Origin: an uncultured Bacteroidota bacterium
Lineage (GTDB): Bacteria > Bacteroidota > Bacteroidia > Flavobacteriales > Flavobacteriaceae
DNA length: 64,000 nt
Reading direction: 5' to 3'
NCBI GenBank assembly: GCA_902583445.1
Contig: CACHVZ010000006.1
Location: forward strand, 1 to 64,000
The notes under the pieces are model-generated. The model ran no database searches, was not told the origin of the DNA, and was given only the letters and a program-made list of their open reading frames with translations. Position 1 is the stretch's first letter. Each line of letters starts with the position of its first letter. Positions 1-9,283 of this stretch are shown one piece after another. A program made the position numbers and the translations under genes.

Positions 1-54
1 TTAACAGAAGATATACTAATAAATTTTGAAATTTACTAATTAAAATAAGCAGTT

Positions 55-1059
55 ATGAGTGATACAAACAAGAATGTAGATTTAGGTAAAAAAGATGAAT
101 TAATCAAAAAAGAGAGTGCTTTCGTAGACTTACTTTCAATGGAGATAAATAAAAAAATTGTTGGTCAGAAAACAATGATTGAAAGACTTTTAATTGGGCT
201 ATTAGGTAAAGGACATATTTTACTTGAAGGGGTTCCAGGACTTGCCAAAACATTGGCTATTAATAGTCTTAGTAATGCTGTTAAAGGCTCATTTAGCAGA
301 ATTCAATTTACACCTGATCTTCTTCCAGCTGATGTCATTGGAACTATGATTTATAACATGAAATCAGGTGCATTTTCTATTAAACAGGGACCAGTTTTTG
401 CAAATTTTGTATTAGCTGATGAAATAAATAGAGCACCAGCTAAAGTTCAATCAGCATTGCTTGAAGCTATGCAAGAAAAACAGGTAACTATTGGTGATAA
501 AACATTCAAATTAACAGATCCTTTTTTAGTAATGGCTACTCAAAATCCTGTTGAGCAAGAAGGTACATATCCTCTTCCAGAGGCACAAGTAGATAGGTTT
601 ATGCTAAAAGTTGTAGTGGATTATCCTAAACTCGAAGAAGAACAAAAGATTATAAATATGAATCTATCTTCGAAAGAAGATAAAATAAAACCTGTTGTGA
701 CAACTAAGCAAATATTAACTGCTCAAAATTTAGTTAATGAAGTATACATGGATGAAAAAATTGAAAAGTATATATTAGATCTAATTTTCTGTACTAGATA
801 TCCAGAAAAATATAATCTTAAAAACTTATCCCCTCTTATTTCATTTGGTGCTTCACCGAGAGGAAGTATCAACCTGGCTCTTGCAGCTAAATGTTATGCA
901 TTTATAAATCACCGAGGCTTCGTAATACCAGAAGATGTAAGAGAGGTCATAACTGATGTTCTTAGACATAGAATTGGTCTAACATATGAAGCTGAGGCTG
1001 AAAACGTATCTACTGAAGATGTAATTAAACAAATAGTAAATACAGTTGAAGTACCATAG
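55..1059 (+). CDS. MoxR-family AAA+ ATPase of the bat operon
   Basis: A 334-residue MoxR-type AAA+ ATPase, expected to act as an ATP-driven chaperone for the von Willebrand factor A (VWA) proteins encoded downstream. Walker A is GVPGLAKT (residues 59-66), Walker B is LADEINRAP (about 120-128), and a sensor-1 region ATQNPVEQEGTYPLPEAQVD follows near residue 161, all typical of MoxR. It is the first gene of a same-strand run reaching 8724, with only 3 nt before the DUF58 gene, so co-transcription is likely. The ATG is the first start after an AT-rich leader. No signal peptide or membrane segment is visible, so it should be cytoplasmic. The client proteins are inferred from the operon. Confidence 0.93.
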   Translation: MSDTNKNVDLGKKDELIKKESAFVDLLSMEINKKIVGQKTMIERLLIGLLGKGHILLEGVPGLAKTLAINSLSNAVKGSFSRIQFTPDLLPADVIGTMIYNMKSGAFSIKQGPVFANFVLADEINRAPAKVQSALLEAMQEKQVTIGDKTFKLTDPFLVMATQNPVEQEGTYPLPEAQVDRFMLKVVVDYPKLEEEQKIINMNLSSKEDKIKPVVTTKQILTAQNLVNEVYMDEKIEKYILDLIFCTRYPEKYNLKNLSPLISFGASPRGSINLALAAKCYAFINHRGFVIPEDVREVITDVLRHRIGLTYEAEAENVSTEDVIKQIVNTVEVP

Positions 1060-1062
1060 TTA

Positions 1063-1926
1063 ATGAATTCTAAAGAGTTACTTAAGAAAGTAAGACAAAT
1101 TGAAATTAAAAGCAGAAGGCTTAGTGACAATCTTTTTGGAGGAGAATATCTTAGTACTTTTAAAGGTAGAGGTATGACTTTCAGTGAGGTTAGAAAGTAT
1201 GAATTTGGAGATGATATTAGATCGATTGACTGGAATGTAACAGCAAGATATAATGAACCCTTTATAAAAGTATTTGAAGAGGAGAGGGAACTAACATTAA
1301 TGCTTTTAATAGATGTAAGTGGTTCTGAAAACTTTGCAACTAGCAACAAACTCAAGAAAGAAATAATAACAGAAATTGCTGCAACATTGGCATTTTCTGC
1401 TTTAAAAAATAATGATAAGGTTGGTGCAATACTTTTTACTGATGATATTGAGTTATTCATTCCTGCTAATAAGGGTAAAAAGCATATACTTAGAATTATA
1501 AGAGAATTAATTGAATTTAAGCCTAAAAGCTCTAAAACAAATATTAATTCATCACTAAAGTTTCTTCTAAGTATAATTCAAAAAAAAGCAATTGTATTTA
1601 TTTTATCTGATTTCATTGATAAAGACTATAATAAATCATTAAAACTTGCAGCTAAAAAATTTGACCTTACTGGAATAAGAATTTATGATCAAATGGAAAC
1701 TAAGATGGCAAAAATAGGCTTTGTGCCAATGATTGATGCTGAAACAAATGAACTTATTTGGGTTGATACATCATCAAAGAGGTTAAGGGAAAACTATAAT
1801 CTAAACTATGCAGATTCAGTAAAGTATTTTGAAACTCTTTTCAATAAAAATGGGGCAGGAGTAATTAATTGTGAAGTTGATGATAGTTATGTAAAAAAAC
1901 TTCTAGGATATTTTAAGCAACGATAA
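1063..1926 (+). CDS. DUF58 domain protein of the bat operon
   Basis: A 287-residue soluble DUF58 protein, a VWA-like family that almost always sits beside MoxR. The family signature GDDIRSIDWNVTAR is at residues 49-62 and a metal-site (MIDAS-like) DVSGS is at 84-88. It has no membrane segment, so it is probably the cytosolic partner linking the ATPase to the membrane Bat proteins. The ATG is 4 nt after the MoxR stop and the stop codon abuts the next gene. The exact biochemical role of DUF58 proteins is not established; the annotation rests on family motif and position. Confidence 0.9.
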   Translation: MNSKELLKKVRQIEIKSRRLSDNLFGGEYLSTFKGRGMTFSEVRKYEFGDDIRSIDWNVTARYNEPFIKVFEEERELTLMLLIDVSGSENFATSNKLKKEIITEIAATLAFSALKNNDKVGAILFTDDIELFIPANKGKKHILRIIRELIEFKPKSSKTNINSSLKFLLSIIQKKAIVFILSDFIDKDYNKSLKLAAKKFDLTGIRIYDQMETKMAKIGFVPMIDAETNELIWVDTSSKRLRENYNLNYADSVKYFETLFNKNGAGVINCEVDDSYVKKLLGYFKQR

Positions 1927-3495
1927 ATGAGAAATTTTTTAATTGTCTACCTATGTTCAAGTGCGTTACTATATAGTCAAAATCCAAATTTTGATCAGGA
2001 TATAATTATATCTACTAATGTAGACACTACCGAAGTAAAAATAGGCGAAGAATTAAATTTTAAAATTGATATATCCTCAAAAAATAAATACAATATTTCA
2101 TTTGATGAAATTCCAAATTTTATGCCTTTTGAGATTACAGAGTCATTTGATACTGATACAATTCAAGAGTCATCTACTTATTCAAAGAGGTACTCATTAA
2201 TAAATTTTGAACCTGGAGAATATTGGATTCCACCTCAAAAAATATACTTTAATCAGTCAATAAAATATTCAGATTCATTATTAATTGTAGTAAACGATGT
2301 TGAAGTTGATACTTTAAAACAAAACCTATATGACATAAAACCAATTATTCCTGTTAAAAGAAATTATCAAAATCTTCTAATAAGAATATTGATTGCAATA
2401 ATTGTTGGTTTCCTTGTATTCTTTCTCTACCGATATTATTTGCTGAAAAAAAACATAAAACCTAATGAAGAAGAAAAATCCTTATTTGAGTTGGCAAATG
2501 AGAAGTTAGAAAATTTGAATAGTCTGGATCCTAAATCTCAGATTGAATTCAAAGAATATTATACAATTTTAATTGATATTTTCAGGGAATATCTTGAATC
2601 CCAGATTAAAATACCTGCTATGGAAAGTACTTCCAAGGAGCTTATTTTAAGAATTAATTTACTTAGAGATAGTGGTAATTATAATTTTGAAAAAAGTAAA
2701 ATAAGTAAACTTGAAAGTCTTTTCACTAAGTCTGATTTAGTCAAATTCGCAAAATCACTTCCTACGAAATCAGATATTAAGAATGACTTAGATATAATAT
2801 CAGACTTTATTGATGATACCGAAAAAATTTATAATGAAAAATTTAATATAGTTGAAGACATAGAACCCGAAAATGAGGAATATTCAATAATTGACGACTT
2901 AAAAACCTTTCTAAAATATTCGTTTGTAATTCTTTCCTCAATTCTATTAATATCAATTTTAATATTTGGTTATTATCCTGTTAGAGATACTATATTGATG
3001 AATCCTACAAAAATTCTAATGTCGAAAGAATGGTTCACAAGTCAATATGGTTCTCCTCCAGTTGAATTAAATTCTCCAAACATTTTAGTCAGATCAAATG
3101 ACACCCTTTATGATAGTAAATTTGTTATGGGGGACTTTAAGGATGTGTTTTTTTTGACAATTGATTTTAAAGATGTTATGCAAGTTGATAATAACCCTAG
3201 TCTTGATTTAATGAAGAATGATTTAATTAATCAATTTCAAACTTTGGGCTCAAAAAATATACTTTTAAAGGATGACCAGTTTACAATTAAATCAGGAGAC
3301 ACCGGGTTAAGACTTTTTGGAAGTCTTGATATTGAAATTAAAAACAGATTAATTAGATCTAATTTTACTACTGTTATTCTTCCCTATGATAAAAAAACTA
3401 TCAGACTAACAATAGTTCATAGAGCAGATGATAGGTATGCGGACAATATAAAGTCTAGGATTTTAGAAAGCTTTGATATAGTAAAAGAATTGTAA
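1927..3495 (+). CDS. DUF4381/BatD-like membrane protein
   Basis: A 522-residue membrane protein between the DUF58 gene and batA. It begins with a likely signal peptide (residues 1-18, ending LLYSQ) and a periplasmic segment of about 130 residues that looks like a short BatD-type beta domain. A first membrane segment lies near 150-170, then an acidic cytosolic stretch, and a second membrane segment near 330-350. The rest, about 170 residues, is a globular domain I do not recognise. Position and topology match the DUF4381-type protein that occupies this slot in Flavobacteria. The stop overlaps the batA start by 1 nt (TAATG), suggesting translational coupling. The function is probably in the Bat envelope complex; the C-terminal domain is unexplained. 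Confidence 0.7.
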   Translation: MRNFLIVYLCSSALLYSQNPNFDQDIIISTNVDTTEVKIGEELNFKIDISSKNKYNISFDEIPNFMPFEITESFDTDTIQESSTYSKRYSLINFEPGEYWIPPQKIYFNQSIKYSDSLLIVVNDVEVDTLKQNLYDIKPIIPVKRNYQNLLIRILIAIIVGFLVFFLYRYYLLKKNIKPNEEEKSLFELANEKLENLNSLDPKSQIEFKEYYTILIDIFREYLESQIKIPAMESTSKELILRINLLRDSGNYNFEKSKISKLESLFTKSDLVKFAKSLPTKSDIKNDLDIISDFIDDTEKIYNEKFNIVEDIEPENEEYSIIDDLKTFLKYSFVILSSILLISILIFGYYPVRDTILMNPTKILMSKEWFTSQYGSPPVELNSPNILVRSNDTLYDSKFVMGDFKDVFFLTIDFKDVMQVDNNPSLDLMKNDLINQFQTLGSKNILLKDDQFTIKSGDTGLRLFGSLDIEIKNRLIRSNFTTVILPYDKKTIRLTIVHRADDRYADNIKSRILESFDIVKEL

Positions 3496-4499
3496 TGTTT
3501 AAAGATTTGTACTTAGCAAACCCAGAATATCTTTTTATTTTGGTAATTATACCAGCCATATTATTTTTTTGGTATAAGTTCGGAAGATATACTCAGGCTT
3601 CACTTACACATTCTTCCTTATCATTTTTAAAGGCTAAAAATTCGCCTTTAACTAAGCTAAGGCCCTTGTTAAATATAATAAGGATATTAGTTATCATACT
3701 ATTAATAATTGCGATTTCTAGACCTCAATCTAAGTCAACATCCAAAAGGATTACAACATCAAGAGGTATTGATATTGTTATGGTTATTGATATCTCTTCA
3801 AGTATGTTATCAAAAGACCTAAAACCAGATAGATTAACTGCCTTAAAAAATGTTGCTTCAAACTTTATTGATGATAGACCAAATGATAGGATAGGTCTAG
3901 TAGTTTATGCAGCCGAGAGTTATACTAAAACACCTGTTACAACTGATAAACTAATCCTTAAACAATCTATATCTGAAATTAATTATGAGGCTCTTCTAGA
4001 AGATGGAACTGCTATAGGCATGGGACTGTCAACTGCAGTTAATAGACTTAAAGAGAGTACTGCTAAAAGTAAGGTAATTATTTTGCTCACCGATGGAGTT
4101 AATAATTCAGGTTTTATAGATCCAAGAATTGCTGCAGAACTAGCTGCTGAATATGAAATTAAAACATATACTATTGGCCTAGGAACAAATGGAAGAGCAC
4201 TTGCACCAGTCTCAATTCTTTCCAACGGAAATTTCCAATTTAGTCTTACAAAAGTTGAAATTGATGAGGATCTTTTAAGATATATTTCTGAAAAGACATC
4301 TGGAAGATATTTTAGAGCAACTGATAATTTAGAACTTCAAAATATTTATGATGAGATCAATAAATTAGAGAAGACAGAAATAAAAGAAACTATTTTCACT
4401 AATGTTTCTGAAAAATATAGGCCATTTGTAATGTTAGGGTTTATATTCTTTGTAATAGAAGTATTTGCAAGAAAAACAATATTTAAAAGCTTTGTATAA
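3495..4499 (+). CDS. batA: BatA-like VWA-domain membrane protein
   Basis: A 334-residue protein with membrane segments at about 10-26, 59-75 and 309-326 enclosing a VWA domain. The MIDAS motif DISSSM is at residues 99-104, and the downstream threonine and DGVNNSG elements are present, so metal binding looks intact. This is the standard BatA architecture: a membrane-anchored VWA domain thought to assemble with BatB and the TPR proteins BatC and BatE. Start and stop each overlap the neighbouring gene by 1 nt. The bat locus was named for aerotolerance in Bacteroides fragilis; the true molecular role is still uncertain. Confidence 0.9.
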   Translation: MFKDLYLANPEYLFILVIIPAILFFWYKFGRYTQASLTHSSLSFLKAKNSPLTKLRPLLNIIRILVIILLIIAISRPQSKSTSKRITTSRGIDIVMVIDISSSMLSKDLKPDRLTALKNVASNFIDDRPNDRIGLVVYAAESYTKTPVTTDKLILKQSISEINYEALLEDGTAIGMGLSTAVNRLKESTAKSKVIILLTDGVNNSGFIDPRIAAELAAEYEIKTYTIGLGTNGRALAPVSILSNGNFQFSLTKVEIDEDLLRYISEKTSGRYFRATDNLELQNIYDEINKLEKTEIKETIFTNVSEKYRPFVMLGFIFFVIEVFARKTIFKSFV

Positions 4500-5539
4500 T
4501 GTATGAGATAGACATTACATATTTTCTTTATTTAGCATTAGTAATTCCGCTGTTAGTTATTATCAATTATATCTACATGTTATGGAGGAAGAAAATACAG
4601 AATTCATTCTCAAAGCATGATTTATTAGAATACATTAGCCCTAATAGATCTAATTTCAAGCTTAATCTTAAGCTTATTCTAGAATGTTTAGCCATTTTAT
4701 GTTTATCCATAGCACTTGCTAATCCTAAAATAGGAACTGAGCTTAAGACAATTAATAGAGAAGGTGTTGATATTGTTTTTGCAGTAGATGTATCTAAAAG
4801 TATGCTAGCAGAAGATGTAGCTCCTAATAGATTGTTAAGATCAAAAAGAATAGTTTCAGAAATAATAAACTCTTTATCAAGTGATAGGGTTGGTATTGTT
4901 GCTTATGCTGCTCAGGCTATACCGCAAGTTCCTCTTACTACAGATTTTGCTTCTGTAAAAAACTTTCTCCAAATAATAGATACAGATATGCTATCATCTC
5001 AAGGAACATCAATTGATGCTGCACTAAATTTATCTGTAAATTTCTTTGATCAAAATTCAGAGACAAATAGAGTTCTAATACTTATCTCAGATGGAGAAGA
5101 TCATGATGATATACCTGATGATTTAATTGACTTAATCTCAATAAATGACATAAACTTAATAACAGTAGGAATTGGAGAAGATTCAGGATCTACTATACCA
5201 ATTAGATTAAATGGAGCAATTGATTCATACAAGAAAGATCTTAATGGAGAAGTAGTTATTACTAAAAGAAATAGTTTGATTCTTAATAAAATAGCAGATT
5301 CTTCTGATGGTGATTATATTGATGGAAATTTTACTGAGGAAGCCTTAGACCAAGTAAAATCTATACTTAATGAAATAGACAAGTCTGAGTTTGAAACATC
5401 TCAGTTCATTGATTACAAACAACAATTTCAAATATTTTTATTTTTGTCTCTGTTATTTATAATCTGTGATGTATTTGTTTTTCAGACAAAAACAAAATGG
5501 ATACAGAATTTAAATTTATTTAATGAAAATAAAGATTAA
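4499..5539 (+). CDS. batB: BatB-like VWA-domain membrane protein
   Basis: A 346-residue paralogue of the preceding protein with the same layout: N-terminal membrane segments (about 8-29 and 57-75), a VWA domain with MIDAS motif DVSKS (97-101) and DGEDHDD further on, and a C-terminal membrane segment (about 310-328). The order VWA-VWA-TPR distinguishes it as BatB. The 3' end overlaps batC by 17 nt, so the two are probably translationally coupled. Confidence 0.9.
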   Translation: MYEIDITYFLYLALVIPLLVIINYIYMLWRKKIQNSFSKHDLLEYISPNRSNFKLNLKLILECLAILCLSIALANPKIGTELKTINREGVDIVFAVDVSKSMLAEDVAPNRLLRSKRIVSEIINSLSSDRVGIVAYAAQAIPQVPLTTDFASVKNFLQIIDTDMLSSQGTSIDAALNLSVNFFDQNSETNRVLILISDGEDHDDIPDDLIDLISINDINLITVGIGEDSGSTIPIRLNGAIDSYKKDLNGEVVITKRNSLILNKIADSSDGDYIDGNFTEEALDQVKSILNEIDKSEFETSQFIDYKQQFQIFLFLSLLFIICDVFVFQTKTKWIQNLNLFNENKD

Positions 5540-6257
5540 TATACTTCATGTCACTTTTTTATTTTTCACTTTCATGTCATTCTCGCAAAGTGATCCAAAC
5601 AACCTTGTCTTTAAAGGTAATGCTGATATTTTAAAAAAGAACTTCAATGATGCTGAGGTTGAATATAGAAAGGCTATATCTACTAATAAAAATCAAAATA
5701 AAGCAAGTCATAATTTAGGTAATCTTTTATTTGAAAATCAGAACTATGATGAGGCTATTCAAGAGTATTTTAAAACACAAAAAAACTCAGAAATAGACCT
5801 TGAAAAACATTCAGCTTTTCATAATCTAGGAAATTCTTACATGAAGAAAAAGGATTATGCACAAGCAGTAGAAGCATATAAAAATGCTCTGAGAAATAAT
5901 TCTGCAGATGATGAAACTAGATATAATTATGCTCTTGCAAAGAAATTTTTAGAAGGTGACAAACGTCAAAATTCTGAAAATAGTGAAGATTCAGAAGAAG
6001 AAAAACAGGATCAATCAGAAGATCAAAATGAGAATCAAGATGAAAATCAAAACAGTGATCAAAACTCTGAATCAGAAAAGGAAAAACCAAAAGATCAAGA
6101 TGATAAGAAAGAACAAGAACAAGGTGGAGGTCTTTCAAAACAACAAATGGATAATCTCCTAGAAGCTGTTAACAACATTGAAAAGGACTTAAACGAAAAA
6201 CTTAAGTCTGGTAAAAAGAAATTGCAAACAACAAAAAAATCAGAAAAAGATTGGTAA
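5523..6257 (+). CDS. batC: BatC-like TPR protein with acidic low-complexity tail
   Basis: A 244-residue protein with an N-terminal signal peptide (about 1-21, ending SFSQS), two to three tetratricopeptide repeats between residues 30 and 140, then a low-complexity segment (about 145-205) made almost wholly of E, D, N, Q, S and K, and a basic C-terminus. The TPR part should mediate contacts with BatA/B in the periplasm, while the acidic segment is likely disordered. Synteny and domain layout match BatC. The start lies inside the end of batB. Confidence 0.85.
   Translation: MKIKINILHVTFLFFTFMSFSQSDPNNLVFKGNADILKKNFNDAEVEYRKAISTNKNQNKASHNLGNLLFENQNYDEAIQEYFKTQKNSEIDLEKHSAFHNLGNSYMKKKDYAQAVEAYKNALRNNSADDETRYNYALAKKFLEGDKRQNSENSEDSEEEKQDQSEDQNENQDENQNSDQNSESEKEKPKDQDDKKEQEQGGGLSKQQMDNLLEAVNNIEKDLNEKLKSGKKKLQTTKKSEKDW
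6000..6120 (+). repeat. Low-complexity GAAAATCAA-like tract inside batC
   Basis: A degenerate short-period tract built of GAT/GAA/AAT and CAA codons encodes the E/D/N/Q-rich linker of BatC. It leaves other frames open on both strands, so apparent small reading frames here are by-products. The tract could vary in length by slippage. Confidence 0.6.
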
Positions 6258-7987
6258 GAAATATTTTAATATTGATACTTGCTTTAAATAGTCTATTCAT
6301 CTCTGCTCAGGTAAAGTTTGATGCATCTGTAAGTAAAACTAAGCTTGGATTAAATGAAAGATTGAGAGTTGATTTTATTATGAATCAAAACGGTGATAAT
6401 TTCTCACCTCCTGATTTTGAAAATTTTCAAATAATTGGAGGCCCCAACCAATCTATAAAGACTTCATATGTTAATGGAGAGAGGAGCTTTTCAAAAACAT
6501 ATTCATATTTTCTTCAACCCTTAAAAAAAGGTTCAATTAAAATTAAACAGGCTAGCATTGAAATAGATGGAGAAGAATATAAATCACTTCCAATTGAGGT
6601 ATTAATAACAGATTCAGTTAGTCAACCATCAGAATCTGTAACTCAATACTATAACGATGACGATATAGAGTTGCGTGCTTTAATTTCAAAAGGTTCTCCT
6701 TACCTTAATGAACCAATAACAGTTATATATAAGCTATATTATAAAGCTCCAATAAATATCTCTGATGCAAGAGAGACTGAAACCCCAAACTATAAAGATT
6801 TTTGGAGTCAGACTATAAAGATTCCTCAATTAAAAGTTCAAAGAGAAATATATAAAGGTCAAAATTATAATGTAGTAGAGTGGAGAAAAGTCGTTTTATA
6901 TCCTCAAAAATCTGGTGAACTTGAAATATCTCCGTTATCATTAAACCTTGTGCTTGATGTTCCTACTGATAAAAGAGATTTTTTTGGAAATGTTATTTAT
7001 GATCAAACATCTCAAATTATCTCAACTGGAATGAGAAGAATAAATGTTAAAGATCTTCCCTTAAATAATAAGCCATCAAGTTTTACTGGAGCTGTCGGTC
7101 AATTTGAGTTTGATTTAATTCTTAATAAATCTTCTCTAAGAGCAACAGAATCTTTTCAAGCTGAATTAAAAGTTAAAGGTGAAGGTAATTTAAAACTTTT
7201 TGATTTACCTGATCTTCTAGTCCCAAATTCTATGGAATTATTTGAACCACAAAGAGAAGAATCAATTAATACCAATCTTTCAGGTATGAGTGGTTCAGTA
7301 ACTAAATTGTTTACAGTAATTCCAAGATTTCAAGGGAGCTTTCCTATTGAGGAGGTTGAATTCTCATATTTTGACCCTCAATTAGAATCATATAAAACAC
7401 TTAAATCTCCTAGACTAACAGTTGATGTATTTGATGGGCCAACAATTGCCAACTCATCATTAAATAATACAAATGTTATTACACCTAATGACTCATTTAG
7501 ATTTATTAAGACAAAGGCGAACTTAATTAAGATAGATAATAGTCAGTTTTTTGAATCTAAATTGTTTTACATTTTAGTCTCTTCACCTTTTGCAATCGTA
7601 ATTGCTTTTGTCATGCTGACTGTCTATACTAGAACTAGAAAGTCATCAACTATAGAATTGCAAAAGGCTCAAGAAAAAGAAATAAATAAAATGATTGAAG
7701 CTGCAAAGAAATCATTAAACGATAAGAATATGTTTTATGACCTAATTGAAAAAGCCTTACTAAAAACGTTGTTATTAAAATTTTCAATAAATATTGAAAA
7801 CTTTAATAAAGAGAAGATTAAAAGCATATCTAGGGATAAAGGAGTTGATGAAAAAACTATTTCAAAAATTATTCAATTAATTGAAAATTGTGAAAGTGCC
7901 AAATATTCAAGGTCCTCAAATTCGATGATGAATAATGACCTAAAAACTGCAATAGAAGTTATTAAACTGATTCTAAAAAATAAGTAA
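6251..7987 (+). CDS. batD: BatD-like protein (oxygen tolerance family)
   Basis: A 578-residue BatD family protein. It has a signal peptide (about 1-19, ending LFISAQ), a long periplasmic beta-rich region (about 20-430) containing the family's repeated Ig-like folds, one membrane segment near 438-458, and a cytosolic helical tail. The start is a TTG that overlaps the end of batC by 7 nt. No in-frame ATG exists that would keep the signal peptide, so TTG is the best start. It lies between batC and batE as in other Bacteroidota. BatD is thought to be a structural part of the Bat envelope complex; that is family knowledge, not visible here. Confidence 0.9.
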   Translation: MVRNILILILALNSLFISAQVKFDASVSKTKLGLNERLRVDFIMNQNGDNFSPPDFENFQIIGGPNQSIKTSYVNGERSFSKTYSYFLQPLKKGSIKIKQASIEIDGEEYKSLPIEVLITDSVSQPSESVTQYYNDDDIELRALISKGSPYLNEPITVIYKLYYKAPINISDARETETPNYKDFWSQTIKIPQLKVQREIYKGQNYNVVEWRKVVLYPQKSGELEISPLSLNLVLDVPTDKRDFFGNVIYDQTSQIISTGMRRINVKDLPLNNKPSSFTGAVGQFEFDLILNKSSLRATESFQAELKVKGEGNLKLFDLPDLLVPNSMELFEPQREESINTNLSGMSGSVTKLFTVIPRFQGSFPIEEVEFSYFDPQLESYKTLKSPRLTVDVFDGPTIANSSLNNTNVITPNDSFRFIKTKANLIKIDNSQFFESKLFYILVSSPFAIVIAFVMLTVYTRTRKSSTIELQKAQEKEINKMIEAAKKSLNDKNMFYDLIEKALLKTLLLKFSINIENFNKEKIKSISRDKGVDEKTISKIIQLIENCESAKYSRSSNSMMNNDLKTAIEVIKLILKNK

Positions 7988-8724
7988 TGAGAGTTTTATA
8001 TATTATTTTATTGTTTCTAAATAATCAAAGCTTAGACTCAATATTTGATTCATCGAATGATCTATATACAAATGGAAATTATCAAATGGCAGTTGAGGGT
8101 TATCAAAGCATTTTAAATTCAGGTTTTGAAAGTGCTGAACTCTACTATAATCTTGGAAATGCATTTTATAAGCTTAATAATATTCCAGAAAGCAATTTCT
8201 TTTATGAAAAGGCAAAATCTATATCACCTTTTGATGAAGACATATTAATGAATTTATCTTTTGCTCAGAATTTAAGAATCGATAAAATTGAAAAGCTTCC
8301 AATTACACAAACTCAAAATCTAAAAAATAATATTCTAAACCTTCTAAGTGAAAAAGGATGGTCTTTATTTTTAATAATCTTAGCTTGGATTGCATGTATT
8401 TCATTCATTCTATACTTATCAATTAAAAACCCCACACAAAAAAGAATCTTTTTCTCTCAATCAATTATATTGGCAATTATAGCAATAGTTGTATTAATGA
8501 TTAACTATGAAAAAAAGGAATTAAATAATGAAAAGTTTGCTATAGTATATGATAAAGAAATTGAAGTGTGGTCTGAGCCTAATAAAATATCTGAGCTTAA
8601 ATTTTTACTTCATGAGGGAACAAAAGTAAAACAGATTGATACTATTCAAGACTGGGTAAATATTCAACTTGAAAACGGAACATTAGGTTGGATTCAATCA
8701 TCTAGTATTAAAACATTAGATTAA
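7987..8724 (+). CDS. batE: BatE-like TPR and SH3 protein
   Basis: A 245-residue protein closing the bat operon. It has a signal-like N-terminus, TPR motifs at about 20-95 (NLGNAFYKL is a typical repeat A helix), two membrane segments (about 123-143 and 151-168) and a C-terminal bacterial SH3-like domain (about 180-240, ending GTLGWIQSSSI). This is the standard BatE architecture. The start overlaps the batD stop by 1 nt and the 3' end overlaps the converging cvpA gene by 9 nt. Confidence 0.87.
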   Translation: MRVLYIILLFLNNQSLDSIFDSSNDLYTNGNYQMAVEGYQSILNSGFESAELYYNLGNAFYKLNNIPESNFFYEKAKSISPFDEDILMNLSFAQNLRIDKIEKLPITQTQNLKNNILNLLSEKGWSLFLIILAWIACISFILYLSIKNPTQKRIFFSQSIILAIIAIVVLMINYEKKELNNEKFAIVYDKEIEVWSEPNKISELKFLLHEGTKVKQIDTIQDWVNIQLENGTLGWIQSSSIKTLD

Positions 8725-9213
8725 ACTATTTGGATACTCATAATTAATTATCTCTACAGAGTTAAAAATAATTTCAGAAAGAATATGTAGCTGTATCAAA
8801 AGATTAGACTCACTGAGTATTTTCACAGGAATAAGATTGAAACTAAAAATAATCTTTGCTATTATCATTAATATTAATAGAAGCTTTAACATTCCAAATA
8901 AAGATCCAAAAAGGCTGTTTAGTAGGCCTAAGTATACAAATTTTATAAGTTTAGTGAATCCTTTTGCAATGAAAATAATAGATGAATATGCTAGTAGAAA
9001 AATTAAAATAAAAATTATAATATTTAATATATCAAAGTTTATGTTTATTAATTCCACTATCTGTTTTGAAACAATATCATCCAAGTTTATTGAAATAAAA
9101 AAAGATATAAAAACCCCAAAAAAACTAGATAGTTCAATGATTAGTCCTTTTTTATACCCACTTATTAAACCGTAACCTAATAATGCAATTATTATTAAAT
9201 CAATTATATTCAT
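8716..9213 (-). CDS. CvpA family membrane protein
   Basis: A 165-residue protein with four predicted membrane segments and the CvpA N-terminal pattern (IIDLIIIALLGYGLISGYKKG, a loop rich in G and K, then repeated hydrophobic stretches). CvpA in E. coli is linked to colicin V export and envelope stress; the molecular role is unknown. It is transcribed divergently from pheS, with 70 nt between the starts, and converges with batE. Confidence 0.8.
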   Translation of the reverse strand: MNIIDLIIIALLGYGLISGYKKGLIIELSSFFGVFISFFISINLDDIVSKQIVELININFDILNIIIFILIFLLAYSSIIFIAKGFTKLIKFVYLGLLNSLFGSLFGMLKLLLILMIIAKIIFSFNLIPVKILSESNLLIQLHILSEIIFNSVEIINYEYPNSLI

Positions 9214-9224
9214 AAAACTTAATA

Positions 9225-9232
9225 TATATTTG
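9225..9232 (+). promoter_or_regulatory. Bacteroidota -7 box for pheS
   Basis: TATATTTG matches the Bacteroidota sigma-A -7 consensus TAnnTTTG exactly and lies 52 nt before the pheS ATG. A clear -33 TTG is not seen at the expected distance, so the assignment rests on the -7 box alone. Confidence 0.5.
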
Positions 9233-9283
9233 CAATATACAGAAGGATAGTCATAGACGTTTAATTTTATTTAAAAAATTAAG

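Noticed and set aside
1..54. Possible end of an upstream gene
   Set aside because: No stop-terminated frame with recognisable protein sequence could be supported in so short a stretch.
909..1460. Long minus-strand frame across moxR/DUF58
   Set aside because: It is a complementary-strand shadow of two well-supported genes, with no family features.
5917..6162. Small frames on both strands inside batC
   Set aside because: They arise from the low-complexity acidic tract and have no independent support.
8837..9175. 112-residue plus-strand frame over cvpA
   Set aside because: It is antisense to a recognisable CvpA family gene; its hydrophobic look comes from the complementary codons.
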